Source: Kitasatospora sp. NBC_00458 (lineage in GTDB: Bacteria > Actinomycetota > Actinomycetes > Streptomycetales > Streptomycetaceae). From it: a stretch of DNA of 64,000 nt. Both the position numbers and the translations under genes were made by a program. Below are positions 53,261-62,407 of the stretch, in pieces. The stretch lies in contig NZ_CP107904.1 in the NCBI RefSeq assembly GCF_036013975.1, forward strand, positions 7,473,001 through 7,537,000. The letters are read 5' to 3'. The stretch's first letter is position 1. Every line of letters starts with the position of its first letter. The notes beneath the pieces are model-generated. The model was given only the letters and a program-made list of their open reading frames with translations. It did no database searches and had not been told where the DNA came from.

Positions 53261-55354
53261 TTGACAGCAACCGCGGACGGCCGGCTCGACCCTGAGTACG
53301 ATTCCGAGCCGGTCGCGGTGGGCGACCTCCCCCCGGCGCTGCTGAGCGCCGGGCGGTGGCAGCCCGAAGGGTCCGCGCCGGCCCGCCAGGCCGGCCGGAC
53401 CGACCAGCAACAGGAACGGCCCGCCTCCGCCGAGGAGGCCCTGGCCCGCGCCACCACCCACCTGCTCTCCCTACAGAGCTCCGAGGGGTGGTGGAAAGGC
53501 GACCTGGAGACCAACGTCACCATGGACGCCGAGGACTTACTGCTCCGGCAGTTCCTCGGCATCCGGACCGAGGAGCAGACCAAGGCCACCGCCGAATGGA
53601 TCCGCTCCCAGCAGCGGGAGGACGGCACCTGGTCCACCTTCCACGGCGGACCGGCCGAGATCTCCACCACCGTCGAGGCCTACGTCGCCCTCAAACTGGC
53701 CGGCGACGACCCCGGCGCGCCGCACATGATGGCCGCCGCCCGCTGGATCCGCTCCGCCGGAGGGATCGCCGGAGCCCGGGTCTTCACCCGGATCTGGCTG
53801 GCGCTGTTCGGCTGGTGGCCGTGGGAACGGCTGCCCGAGATGCCACCGGAGATCATCTTCCTGCCGAAGTGGCTGCCGCTGAACATCTACGCCTTCGGCT
53901 GCTGGGCCCGGCAGACCATCGTCCCGCTGACCGTCGTGTCCGCCCACCGGCCGGTGCGCCCGGCCCCCTTCCCGCTCACCGAGCTGCACACCGACCCGGA
54001 CGACCCGTACCCGCTCCGTCCGCTCGCCCGGGCCACCACCTGGGACGGCGTCTTCGAACGCCTGGACAAGGTGCTGCACGCCTACCACCGCCGGGCCCTG
54101 CGCCCGCTGCGCAAGCTCGCCGTCGCCCAGGCCTGCCGCTGGATCGTCGAGCGCCAGGAGGCCGACGGCTGCTGGGGCGGCATCCAGCCGCCGGCCGTCT
54201 ACTCGCTGATCGCCCTGCACCTGGAGGGCTACGAGCTCGACCACCCGGTGATGCGGGCCGGCCTCTCCTCCTTCGACCGGTTCACGGTGCACACCGAGGA
54301 CGGCCGGCGCTGGCTGGAGGCCTGCCAGTCCCCCGTCTGGGACACCTGCCTGGCGACCATCGCGCTGGCCGACGCGGGCCTGCCGGCCGACCACCCCGCG
54401 CTGGTCTCCGCCGTCGACTGGATGGTCGGCGAGGAGATCACCAGGCGCGGCGACTGGTCGGTCCAGCGGCCCTCGCTGGCCCCCGGCGGCTGGGCCTTCG
54501 AGTTCGAGAACGACACCTACCCGGACATCGACGACACCGCCGAAGTGGTGCTCGCGCTCTGCCGGGTCGCCCACCCGGACCCGGCCAAGGTCGGCGGCTC
54601 GGTCGACCGGGGCGTCCGGTGGAACCTCGGGATGCAGTCCAAGAACGGCGCCTGGGGCGCGTTCGACGTCGACAACACCAGCACCCTGCCGAACAAGCTG
54701 CCGTTCTGCGACTTCGGCGAGGTGGTCGACCCGCCGTCCGCGGACGTCACCGCCCACGTGGTGGAGATGCTCGCCGAGGTCGGCAAGGCCCGGGACCCGC
54801 GCACCCGGCGCGGCGTCGAGTGGCTGCTGAAGAACCAGGAGGCCGACGGCTCCTGGTTCGGCCGCTGGGGCACCAACTACATCTACGGCACCGGCTCGGT
54901 GCTGCCCGCGCTGGTCGCCGCCGGCGTCCCGGCCGAGCACCCGGCGATCCGCCGCGCCGTCCGCTGGCTGGAGGACCGGCAGAACACCGACGGCGGCTGG
55001 GGCGAGGACATGCGCTCCTACGAGGACCCGGCGCGCTGGGCCGGGCGCGGGGAGTCCACCGCCTCGCAGACCGCCTGGGCGCTGATGGCGCTCCTCGCGG
55101 CCGACGAGGGGCCGGACGGCCGGGCCAACCCGGCCGTCGAGCGCGGCGTCGACTGGCTGGTCCGCACCCAGCTCCCCGAGGGGACCTGGGACGAACCGCA
55201 GTTCACCGGCACCGGCTTCCCGTGGGACTTCTCCATCAACTACCACCTGTACCGGCTGGTCTTCCCGGTCACCGCACTGGGACGGTACGTGCACGGCAGC
55301 CCCGCCACCGGCCGGTTCGCCCCCGGTGCCCCGGCGATCGGGGCGTCCCGGTGA
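53261..55354 (+). CDS. shc: Squalene-hopene cyclase
   Basis: A 697-aa membrane-associated triterpene cyclase making hopene and hopanol from squalene. The protonating motif is DIDDTA at residues 422-427, and several QW repeats are visible (such as QQREDGTWSTF, QEADGCWGG, QNTDGGWGE). The start is TTG 53261, 9 nt after GAGAGG; the first 60 residues are a variable extension. Residue 93 is encoded by TTA (53537-53539), the only TTA I found in a coding sequence here. The stop overlaps the GTG of hpnG. Confidence 0.96.
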   Translation: MTATADGRLDPEYDSEPVAVGDLPPALLSAGRWQPEGSAPARQAGRTDQQQERPASAEEALARATTHLLSLQSSEGWWKGDLETNVTMDAEDLLLRQFLGIRTEEQTKATAEWIRSQQREDGTWSTFHGGPAEISTTVEAYVALKLAGDDPGAPHMMAAARWIRSAGGIAGARVFTRIWLALFGWWPWERLPEMPPEIIFLPKWLPLNIYAFGCWARQTIVPLTVVSAHRPVRPAPFPLTELHTDPDDPYPLRPLARATTWDGVFERLDKVLHAYHRRALRPLRKLAVAQACRWIVERQEADGCWGGIQPPAVYSLIALHLEGYELDHPVMRAGLSSFDRFTVHTEDGRRWLEACQSPVWDTCLATIALADAGLPADHPALVSAVDWMVGEEITRRGDWSVQRPSLAPGGWAFEFENDTYPDIDDTAEVVLALCRVAHPDPAKVGGSVDRGVRWNLGMQSKNGAWGAFDVDNTSTLPNKLPFCDFGEVVDPPSADVTAHVVEMLAEVGKARDPRTRRGVEWLLKNQEADGSWFGRWGTNYIYGTGSVLPALVAAGVPAEHPAIRRAVRWLEDRQNTDGGWGEDMRSYEDPARWAGRGESTASQTAWALMALLAADEGPDGRANPAVERGVDWLVRTQLPEGTWDEPQFTGTGFPWDFSINYHLYRLVFPVTALGRYVHGSPATGRFAPGAPAIGASR
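53537..53539 (+). other. TTA leucine codon in shc
   Basis: The frame GAG GAC TTA CTG CTC is set by the TTG start at 53261 (276 nt, 92 codons before). In streptomycetes TTA is read only by the developmental tRNA encoded by bldA. Confidence 0.9.
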
Positions 55355-56043
55355 AGCCTGCCCCGCTGCTCGTCCTCTGCGCGCTCGGCCCCGAGGTGTG
55401 GGCCCTGCGCGGCGGGGACTGGCGCGGCTCGGCCGGCGGCCCGCCGGTCCTGGTCCGCACCGGCGTCGGACGGCGGCGGGCCTCGTTCGCCGTCCGGCGG
55501 CTGCTCACCGCGGCCCCCGGCGGCTACGGGGCCGTCGTGGTGGTCGGCTTCGGAGCCGCCGTCGCCCCCGGAGTGACGCCCGGGGAGGTGATCGTCGCCG
55601 ACGGGGTGCGCGACGCGGAGGGCAACCACTTCGCCGTCGACTCCGCCCCGGAGCTCGGCCGGGCGCTCAGGACACGCGGCCTGAGCGTCCACACCGGCGT
55701 GCACCACACCGCGGACCACGTGGTCCGCGGTCTGGAGCGCCGCGCCCTGCACCTCCAGGGTGCACTGGCCGTCGACATGGAGGCCGCCGCGGTACTGGCC
55801 GCCCTCCGCGAACTGCGCCCCGCCCTGCCCGCCGCGGTGCTGCGGGTCGTGGTCGACACCCCCGAGCGCGAGCTGCTGCGCCCGGGCACCCTGCCGGCCG
55901 GCGTCCGGGCCTGGCGGGCACTGCGGGCCACGGTCCCCGCGCTGGTCGACTGGCACCGCGAGAACCGGCCGTACCCGGGCCGACCGTCGCCCGGCACCCT
56001 CAACCACCCCACACCCTCGACGCTCCCCCAGGAGGCGAGCTAG
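55351..56043 (+). CDS. hpnG: Hopanoid-associated phosphorylase HpnG
   Basis: A 230-aa nucleoside-phosphorylase-fold protein (MTA/SAH nucleosidase type): LVLCALGPEVWALR at the start, VVVVGFGAAVAPGVTPGEVI (about 68-87) and VDMEAAAVLAAL (about 142) for ribose binding. HpnG releases adenine from adenosylhopane to give phosphoribosylhopane. The GTG overlaps the shc stop (GTGA). The C-terminal 40 residues are proline-rich. Confidence 0.9.
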   Translation: MKPAPLLVLCALGPEVWALRGGDWRGSAGGPPVLVRTGVGRRRASFAVRRLLTAAPGGYGAVVVVGFGAAVAPGVTPGEVIVADGVRDAEGNHFAVDSAPELGRALRTRGLSVHTGVHHTADHVVRGLERRALHLQGALAVDMEAAAVLAALRELRPALPAAVLRVVVDTPERELLRPGTLPAGVRAWRALRATVPALVDWHRENRPYPGRPSPGTLNHPTPSTLPQEAS

Positions 56044-56045
56044 CC

Positions 56046-57071
56046 ATGGCCATGCCGTTGCGCCAGACCGTGCGGGTCGGCACCTACCTCATGCAGCAGA
56101 AGCTCAAGCGGCGCGACAAGTTCCCACTGATCGTCGAACTCGAACCGCTCTTCGCGTGCAACCTGGCCTGCGAGGGGTGCGGCAAGATCCAGCACCCGGC
56201 AGGCGTGCTGAAGCAGCGGATGCCGGTCGCCCAGGCGGTCGGCGCGGTGCTGGAGTCGGGGGCCCCGATGGTCTCGATCGCCGGCGGCGAGCCGCTGATG
56301 CACCCGCACATCGACGAGATCGTGCGCCAGCTCGTCGCACGACGCAAGTACGTCTTCCTCTGCACCAACGCGCTGCTGATGCGCAAGAAGCTCGACAAGT
56401 TCACGCCCTCGCCGTACTTCACCTTCACCGTGCACATCGACGGCCTCCGGGAGCGGCACGACGCCTCGGTGGCCAAGGAGGGCACCTTCGACGAGGCGGT
56501 GGAGGCGATCAAGGAGGCCCAGCGGCGCGGCTTCCGGGTCACCACCAACAGCACCTTCTTCAACACCGACACCCCGCAGACCATCATCGACGTGCTCGAC
56601 TACCTCAACGACGACCTCAAGGTCGACGAGATGATGATCTCCCCGGCGTTCGCCTACGAGAAGGCGCCCGACCAGGAGCACTTCCTCGGCGTCGAGCAGA
56701 CCCGGGAGCTGTTCCGCAAGACCTTCGCCGGCGGCAACCGGCGGCGCTGGAGGCTCAACCACAGCCCGCTCTTCCTGGACTTCCTGGAGGGCAAGGTCGA
56801 CTTCGAGTGCACCGCCTGGGGCATTCCCAACTACTCGCTGTTCGGCTGGCAGCGGCCCTGCTACCTGATGGCCGACGGGTACGTGCCGACCTACCGCGAG
56901 CTGATCGAGAAGACCGACTGGGACAAGTACGGCCGGGGCAAGGACGCCCGCTGCTCCAACTGCATGGCGCACTGCGGCTACGAGCCGACCGCCGTCCTCG
57001 CCACCATGGGCTCGCTCAAGGAGTCGCTGCGGGCGATGACCGACACCATCGGCTCCGGCCGCAGCCGCTGA
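56046..57071 (+). CDS. hpnH: Adenosyl-hopene transferase HpnH (radical SAM)
   Basis: A 341-aa radical SAM enzyme that joins a 5'-deoxyadenosyl group to hopene, the first step of the C5 side chain. The cluster motif is C38-NLA-C42-EG-C45, with SIAGGEPLMHPHIDEI next. A C-terminal SPASM-like set of cysteines (RCSNCMAHCGYE) is present as in HpnH. ATG 56046, 2 nt after the hpnG stop, has AGGAGG 8-14 nt upstream. Confidence 0.95.
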   Translation: MAMPLRQTVRVGTYLMQQKLKRRDKFPLIVELEPLFACNLACEGCGKIQHPAGVLKQRMPVAQAVGAVLESGAPMVSIAGGEPLMHPHIDEIVRQLVARRKYVFLCTNALLMRKKLDKFTPSPYFTFTVHIDGLRERHDASVAKEGTFDEAVEAIKEAQRRGFRVTTNSTFFNTDTPQTIIDVLDYLNDDLKVDEMMISPAFAYEKAPDQEHFLGVEQTRELFRKTFAGGNRRRWRLNHSPLFLDFLEGKVDFECTAWGIPNYSLFGWQRPCYLMADGYVPTYRELIEKTDWDKYGRGKDARCSNCMAHCGYEPTAVLATMGSLKESLRAMTDTIGSGRSR

Positions 57072-57217
57072 CCGCACACCGTCGGCGGCCGGCGCAACCG
57101 CCGCGCCGCCCCGTCCGGCCCGGGCCGCCGCGCCCGGGCCGGGCCAACCCCGTCCGGGCCCGGGCACCCGGCCCGGCGGGGGTACCACCGCACCGCTCCG
57201 AGTCGTGAGGTGTACCC

Positions 57218-59203
57218 ATGTCACTGCTCTCCAGCGTCACGTCCCCGGCGGACCTGCGAAGAATCCCGGCCGCCGACCTGCCCCGGCTGGCCGACGAGAT
57301 CCGCGACTTCCTGATCGACGCCGTCACCAGGACCGGCGGCCACCTCGGCCCGAACCTCGGCGTGGTGGAGCTGACCATCGCGCTCCACCGGGCCTTCGAC
57401 TCCCCGTACGACCGGATCGTCTGGGACACCGGACACCAGAGCTACGTGCACAAACTTCTCACCGGTCGCCAGGACTTCTCGAAACTCCGTTCCAAGGGCG
57501 GACTCTCCGGTTACCCGTCGCGCGCCGAATCCGAGCACGACCTGGTCGAGAACTCGCACGCCTCCACCGCCCTGTCCTACGCCGACGGCCTGGCCAAGGC
57601 CGCCCAGCTGCTCGGCCAGCACGACCGGAGCACCGTCGCGGTGATCGGCGACGGCGCCCTCACCGGCGGCCTCGCCTGGGAGGCGCTCAACAACATCGCC
57701 GACGCCAAGGACCGCCCGCTGGTCATCGTCGTCAACGACAACGAGCGCTCCTACGCCCGCACCATCGGCGGCCTGGCCAACCACCTCGCCACCCTGCGGA
57801 CCACCCGGGGCTACGAGCGGTTCCTCTCCTGGGGCAAGGACGCGCTGCAGCGCACCCCGGTGGTCGGCCAGCCGATCTTCGACGCGCTCCACGGCGCCAA
57901 GAAGGGGTTCAAGGACGCCTTCGCCCCGCAGGGCATGTTCGAGGACCTCGGCCTCAAGTACCTCGGCCCGATCGACGGCCACGACCTCGCGGCCCTGGAG
58001 TCCGCGCTCACCAAGGCGCGCGGCTTCGGCGGCCCGGTGATCGTGCACTGCCTGACCGTCAAGGGCCGCGGCTACGGGCCCGCCGAGCAGGACGAGGCGG
58101 ACCGCTTCCACGCGGTCAACCCGATCGACCCGTACACCTGCCTGCCGACCTCGCCCAGCGGCGGGGTCTCCTGGACGTCCGTCTTCGGCGAGGAGATGCT
58201 GGCCATCGGCGCGGAGCGGCCGGACGTGGTGGCGATCACCGCCGCGATGCTCCAGCCGGTCGGCCTGGCCAAGTTCGCCAAGGCCCACCCGGACCGGATC
58301 TTCGACGTCGGCATCGCCGAGCAGCACGCCGTCACCAGCGCCGCCGGCCTGGCCACCGGCGGGCTCCACCCGGTCGTGGCGGTCTACGCGACCTTCCTGA
58401 ACCGGGCCTTCGACCAGGTGCTGATGGACGTCGCGCTGCACCGGCTCGGCGTCACCTTCGTGCTGGACCGGTCCGGGGTGACCGGTCCGGACGGCGCCTC
58501 GCACAACGGCATGTGGGACATGTCGATCCTCCAGGTCGTCCCCGGCCTGCGGCTCGCCGCGCCGCGCGACGCCGACGAACTCCGTGCCCAGCTGCGCGAG
58601 GCGGTCGACGTCGCGGACGCCCCGACCGTGGTCCGCTTCCCGAAGGCGACCATCGGGCCGGCCGTCCCGGCGGTCGAGCGGATCGGCGGCGTCGACGTCC
58701 TGCTGCGGACCTCGGAGCGGCCGGAGATCCTGCTGGTGGCCGTCGGCACCACGGCCGCGGCCGGACTGGACGCGGCCCGGCTGCTGCTCGCCGAGGGGTT
58801 CACCGCGACGGTGGTCGACCCGCGCTGGGTCAAGCCGGTCGACCCGGCGCTGCCGGCCCTCGCCGCGGCGCACCGGCTGGTCGTCACCGTCGAGGACAAC
58901 GGCCGCGCCGGCGGGGTCGGCACGGCCGTCGCCCAGGCGCTGCGGGACGCCGACGTGGACGTCCCGGTCCGCGTGCTCGGCCTGCCGCAGGAGTTCCTGG
59001 GCCACGCCGCCCGTGGCGAGATCCTGGAGGAGACCGGGCTGACCGGCACCGGGGTCGCCGCCCAGACCGCCGCCTTCGCCAAGAACCTGCTGCGGGACCG
59101 GGTGCCGGCGGACCCGGCAGCGGCCGACCCCGCGCGACCGGACCCAGGGCCACCGAACCGAGGACTTCCGAACCGAGGAGCGAACCAGCACCATGCCGGC
59201 TGA
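57218..59203 (+). CDS. dxs: 1-Deoxy-D-xylulose-5-phosphate synthase
   Basis: A 661-aa thiamine-diphosphate enzyme of the MEP pathway, joining pyruvate and glyceraldehyde 3-phosphate. DTGHQSYVHKLLTGR (about 68-82) and VIGDGALTGGLAWEALNN (about 140-157, TPP motif) are typical. The C-terminal 25 residues are low-complexity Pro/Ala/Asp. ATG 57218 lies after GTGAGGTG. Its position inside the hopanoid operon suggests a dedicated copy in addition to a housekeeping dxs elsewhere. It overlaps hpnO by 11 bp. Confidence 0.95.
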   Translation: MSLLSSVTSPADLRRIPAADLPRLADEIRDFLIDAVTRTGGHLGPNLGVVELTIALHRAFDSPYDRIVWDTGHQSYVHKLLTGRQDFSKLRSKGGLSGYPSRAESEHDLVENSHASTALSYADGLAKAAQLLGQHDRSTVAVIGDGALTGGLAWEALNNIADAKDRPLVIVVNDNERSYARTIGGLANHLATLRTTRGYERFLSWGKDALQRTPVVGQPIFDALHGAKKGFKDAFAPQGMFEDLGLKYLGPIDGHDLAALESALTKARGFGGPVIVHCLTVKGRGYGPAEQDEADRFHAVNPIDPYTCLPTSPSGGVSWTSVFGEEMLAIGAERPDVVAITAAMLQPVGLAKFAKAHPDRIFDVGIAEQHAVTSAAGLATGGLHPVVAVYATFLNRAFDQVLMDVALHRLGVTFVLDRSGVTGPDGASHNGMWDMSILQVVPGLRLAAPRDADELRAQLREAVDVADAPTVVRFPKATIGPAVPAVERIGGVDVLLRTSERPEILLVAVGTTAAAGLDAARLLLAEGFTATVVDPRWVKPVDPALPALAAAHRLVVTVEDNGRAGGVGTAVAQALRDADVDVPVRVLGLPQEFLGHAARGEILEETGLTGTGVAAQTAAFAKNLLRDRVPADPAAADPARPDPGPPNRGLPNRGANQHHAG

Positions 59204-60602
59204 CCCCGACGACCGCACCGAAGCGCGCTTCGACCTCGCCGCCCTGCTCGCCGAGCGCGGCGGCGAGCGGTACGAGCTGCAGAGCCGCTACCTCAATCCG
59301 CAGCTGTCGCGGATGCTGCACACCATCGGCTTCGACAAGTACTACGAGCGCGCCAAGGGGCAGTACTTCTACGACGCCGAGGGCAACGAGTACCTCGACA
59401 TGCTGGCCGGCTTCGGCATCTTCGCGCTCGGCCGCCACCACCCGGTGGTCCGCTCGGCGATCCAGCAGGTGATGGACCTCGACCTGCCCGACCTGGTGCG
59501 CTTCGACTGCTCGCCGCTGCCCGGCCTGCTGGCCGAGCGGCTGCTGTCCCACACGCCCGGGCTGGACCGGGTCTTCTTCGGGAACAGCGGCACCGAGGCG
59601 GTGGAGACGGCCCTCAAGTTCGCCCGGTACGCCACCGGCCGGAAACGGGTGCTCTTCGCGGACCACGCCTTCCACGGACTCACCACCGGGTCACTCTCGG
59701 TCAACGGCGAGAGCGGGTTCCGCAAGGGCTTCGACCCGCTGCTGCCGGACACCGCCATCCCGCTCGGGGACCTGGGAGCGCTGGCCAAGGAGCTGAAGCG
59801 GGGCGACGTCGCCGCCCTGATCGTCGAGCCGATCCAGGGCAAGGGGGTGCAGGCCACCCCGCCGGGCTGGCTGCGCGCGGCCCAGGACCTGCTGCACGAG
59901 CACAAGGCGCTGCTGATCTGCGACGAGGTGCAGACCGGCATCGGGCGGACCGGAGACTTCTTCGCCTACCAGGCCGAGGAGGGCGTGCTGCCCGACCTGG
60001 TCTGTGCGGCCAAGGCGCTCTCCGGCGGCTACGTGCCGGTCGGCGCCACGCTCGGCAAGAGCTGGATCTTCGAGAAGGTGTACTCCTCGATGGACCGGGT
60101 GCTGGTCCACTCGGCCAGCTTCGGCTCCAACGCGCAGGCGATGGCGGCCGGGCTGGCGACCCTGGAGGTCGTCCGGGACGAGCGGGTGGTGGAGAACGCC
60201 GCCAAGGTGGGCGAGTACTTCCGCGAGCGGCTGACGGCACTGGTCGACACCTACGAGCTGCTCGCCGAGGTCCGCGGGCGCGGGCTGATGATCGGCATCG
60301 AGTTCGGCCGGCCGAAGTCGCTGAAGCTGAGGACCGGCTGGACGGCGCTGCAGGCGGCGCGCAAGGGCCTGTTCGCCCAGATGGTCGTCGTCCCGCTGCT
60401 CCAGCGGCACCGGATCCTCACCCAGGTGTCCGGGGACCACCTGGAAGTGATCAAACTGATCCCGCCGCTGATCATCACCGCGCAGGACGTGGACCGGTTC
60501 ATGGACGCCTTCACCGAGGTGATGGACGACGCGCACCGGGGGAGCGGTCTGATGTGGGACTTCGGTCGGACGCTGGTCAAGCAGGCGGTCTCCAACCGCT
60601 GA
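59193..60602 (+). CDS. hpnO: Class III aminotransferase, hopanoid-associated (HpnO-like)
   Basis: A 469-aa PLP aminotransferase (ornithine/acetylornithine type). The PLP lysine is Lys274 in CAAKALSGGYVPVG, with FFGNSGTEAVETALKFAR and LLICDEVQTGIGRTG before it. In hopanoid clusters this enzyme puts the amino group on C35 to give aminobacteriohopanetriol. The gene symbol is based on position and family. Last gene of the operon, followed by a bidirectional terminator. Confidence 0.88.
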   Translation: MPADPDDRTEARFDLAALLAERGGERYELQSRYLNPQLSRMLHTIGFDKYYERAKGQYFYDAEGNEYLDMLAGFGIFALGRHHPVVRSAIQQVMDLDLPDLVRFDCSPLPGLLAERLLSHTPGLDRVFFGNSGTEAVETALKFARYATGRKRVLFADHAFHGLTTGSLSVNGESGFRKGFDPLLPDTAIPLGDLGALAKELKRGDVAALIVEPIQGKGVQATPPGWLRAAQDLLHEHKALLICDEVQTGIGRTGDFFAYQAEEGVLPDLVCAAKALSGGYVPVGATLGKSWIFEKVYSSMDRVLVHSASFGSNAQAMAAGLATLEVVRDERVVENAAKVGEYFRERLTALVDTYELLAEVRGRGLMIGIEFGRPKSLKLRTGWTALQAARKGLFAQMVVVPLLQRHRILTQVSGDHLEVIKLIPPLIITAQDVDRFMDAFTEVMDDAHRGSGLMWDFGRTLVKQAVSNR

Positions 60603-60626
60603 GCCGCGGCCGGCCGGGGCGCGTGT

Positions 60627-60666
60627 CACGGAGCGGGAGGCCGGGCGGCCGGCTTCCCACTCCGTG
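60627..60666. terminator. Bidirectional terminator after hpnO
   Basis: CACGGAG (60627-60633) pairs with CTCCGTG (60660-60666), with inner GGGA/TCCC and GCCGG/CCGGC pairing. It lies between convergent genes and resembles the hairpin at 62408-62445. Confidence 0.75.
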
Positions 60667-60678
60667 GGAGACACCGCG

Positions 60679-60951
60679 TCAGAGCTCGGTCCGGCGGCGC
60701 CGGATGACGACCACGAGATCGACGACGGCGAACAGGGTGAGGATTCCGCACGCCACGGCGAAGCCGGTCAGGGTGGACCGGCTCGGCGCACCGAACTCCG
60801 GGGCGTTCGCGGCCCAGACCGCGAACGCCACCGTGGCCAGGGCGAACAGCGGGGTGAAGGTCAGCGACAGCAGGTAGCGCAGTTTGAGGTCGCTGCGGGC
60901 GGTGGCGGGCTCGGTGCCGCTGCGCCGGGGGCGCGGCGTGGTGGCGGGCAT
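60679..60951 (-). CDS. Small two-helix membrane protein (DUF6343-like)
   Basis: A 90-aa protein. SGTEPATARSDLKLRYLLSL, then two hydrophobic segments (FTPLFALATVAFAVWAA and LTGFAVACGILTLFAVVDLVVV) and a terminal RRRR. The pattern of Glu-Pro-x-Thr-Ala-Arg-Ser before the helices resembles DUF6343 proteins of streptomycetes; that call is tentative. Function unknown. Confidence 0.72.
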   Translation of the reverse strand: MPATTPRPRRSGTEPATARSDLKLRYLLSLTFTPLFALATVAFAVWAANAPEFGAPSRSTLTGFAVACGILTLFAVVDLVVVIRRRRTEL

Positions 60952-61058
60952 CCGTGGTCACCTCCCGGGCCGTCCGGTGCGGCCGGGTCTCCGTACCGCC
61001 CGTGCGGGGGCGGTCTACGATTCCAGCGTACGTCCGCAATGCGAGCCGGGGAGGGGCG

Positions 61059-61247
61059 ATGTCGGACCAGGACGCGGAGGGTTACGCGGGGCTGCGGGTG
61101 GAGCGGGCCGAGGAGTTGGCCCGCCGGCACGGGTGGGCCTCGGTGCGGGTGCTCGCGCAGGGGGCGGCGATGACGATGGACCACCGGGAGGGGCGGCTCA
61201 ACCTCGCGGTGCGCGACGGGGTGGTGGTACGCAGCTGGGAGGGGTAG
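61059..61247 (+). CDS. I78-family peptidase inhibitor-like protein
   Basis: A 62-aa protein. The end TMDHREGRLNLAVRDGVVV matches the I78 inhibitor pattern (TMDYRPxRLN...D..G.V). It lacks the cysteine near the N-terminus and has no signal peptide, like many cytoplasmic I78 proteins. ATG 61059 follows GGGGAGGGG. Its last 50 bp overlap the 3' end of the convergent PAP2 gene. Confidence 0.75.
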   Translation: MSDQDAEGYAGLRVERAEELARRHGWASVRVLAQGAAMTMDHREGRLNLAVRDGVVVRSWEG

Positions 61248-62250
61248 CCGGGCCCCGGGCGGGGGCGGTCCGGCCGGGGCGGTCCGGTCGGTGGGACCGG
61301 CCCGGCGGGCAGGGCCGGTTCGCGGGCCGGGCGCGGTCGGTGTGACCGGCCTGGTCGCGGCGTTCGGCCTGGTCGGACCGGTGGGCCTGGTCGGTGTGGT
61401 GGGCCTGGTCGGTGTGGCGGTCCGGGGCGGCGGGTTCGGCCCGGTCGCGGTGCCCGGTCCCGTCGGTGTGACCGGCCGGGGCGGGGTCCGGGGCCGTCCG
61501 CAGCCGGCCGAGGCGGTGCTCGACCGCGAGCACCAGCGGTTCCAGCAGCGGGAGCGAGAGCAGGACGAGCAGGCCGGCCGCCCAGCCCGCCAGCACGTCG
61601 GTCACCCAGTGGGTGCCCAGGTAGACGGTGGTGAGGCCGACCGAGCAGGCGGTGACTCCGGCGAGCACCGCGCCGGTGCGGCGCCACCGGGCCGCGAGGT
61701 AGGCGAGCACGCCCCAGGTGACCACGGCGTTGGCGGTGTGTCCGGAGGGGAAGATGGTGCCGCCGGAGAAGAGTTCGGGGGAGCCGACGTAGTGGGCGTA
61801 GTGCGGGCCCAGCCTGCCGGTGACGATCTTGACCGTGCCGACGGTGAGGTTGAGCAGCAGCAGCGCGGCGCCCGTGACCAGCAGCGGGCGGATCCGGCCC
61901 AGCCGGCGGGCGCGCCAGCCGAGCCAGCCGAAGGCGGCGACGGCGGACGGACCGCGCTGGCCGGCCACCACCCAGTCGTCGAGCAGTGGTTCCAGGCCGG
62001 GCCAGCGCTCGTACGGCCGGGCCAGGCGGACCGCCCAGTCCAGGTCGACCAGGGCGGTGTCGAGCAGCACCCCGGCGACGACCAGCAGGTAGGCGAGGCC
62101 GGTGAGGCCCAGCAGGAGGGCCTGCCGGCGGCCGAGCGGCGGCCGGCCGGCCGGGCCGGTGGCGGGCTCGCGGGTGGGGCGCGGGCGCTCGCGGCGGGTG
62201 GTGGTCAGGTTCTCCGGGAGTTCACTCGGCGCTTGCACGCCGGTGACCAT
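61198..62250 (-). CDS. PAP2-family phosphatase with long charged tail
   Basis: A 350-aa protein. Residues about 40-240 have six helices and the PAP2 motifs: KIVTGRLGPH, IFPSGHTANAV and YLGTHWVTDVLAG with the catalytic histidines. Such enzymes dephosphorylate lipid or polyprenyl phosphates outside the membrane. The last 100 residues are a hydrophilic repeat (HTDQAH, RSDQAE, RDQAGH) of uncertain reality, because they run 50 bp into the convergent I78-like gene. ATG 62250 is used. Confidence 0.85.
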   Translation of the reverse strand: MVTGVQAPSELPENLTTTRRERPRPTREPATGPAGRPPLGRRQALLLGLTGLAYLLVVAGVLLDTALVDLDWAVRLARPYERWPGLEPLLDDWVVAGQRGPSAVAAFGWLGWRARRLGRIRPLLVTGAALLLLNLTVGTVKIVTGRLGPHYAHYVGSPELFSGGTIFPSGHTANAVVTWGVLAYLAARWRRTGAVLAGVTACSVGLTTVYLGTHWVTDVLAGWAAGLLVLLSLPLLEPLVLAVEHRLGRLRTAPDPAPAGHTDGTGHRDRAEPAAPDRHTDQAHHTDQAHRSDQAERRDQAGHTDRARPANRPCPPGRSHRPDRPGRTAPARGPATPPSCVPPPRRAPRG

Positions 62251-62407
62251 ACCCACCGGCTCGGGGTGATTCCCGACGGAATTCGGAATTCCCCGGCAAT
62301 GCCGCGGACTGATGACAAACAGGCTGTTTCGGGCTGATTCACCGGCGTTTCAGGATCGAATGCCCGTCTGGTCGTCGAGCGGGATTTCCCGGCGGCCGGG
62401 AAAACGG

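Noticed and set aside
60954..61247. Longer 97-residue start for the I78-like protein
   Set aside because: The ATG at 61059 has a strong GGGGAGGGG ribosome site and the upstream part overlaps the start of the divergent membrane protein.
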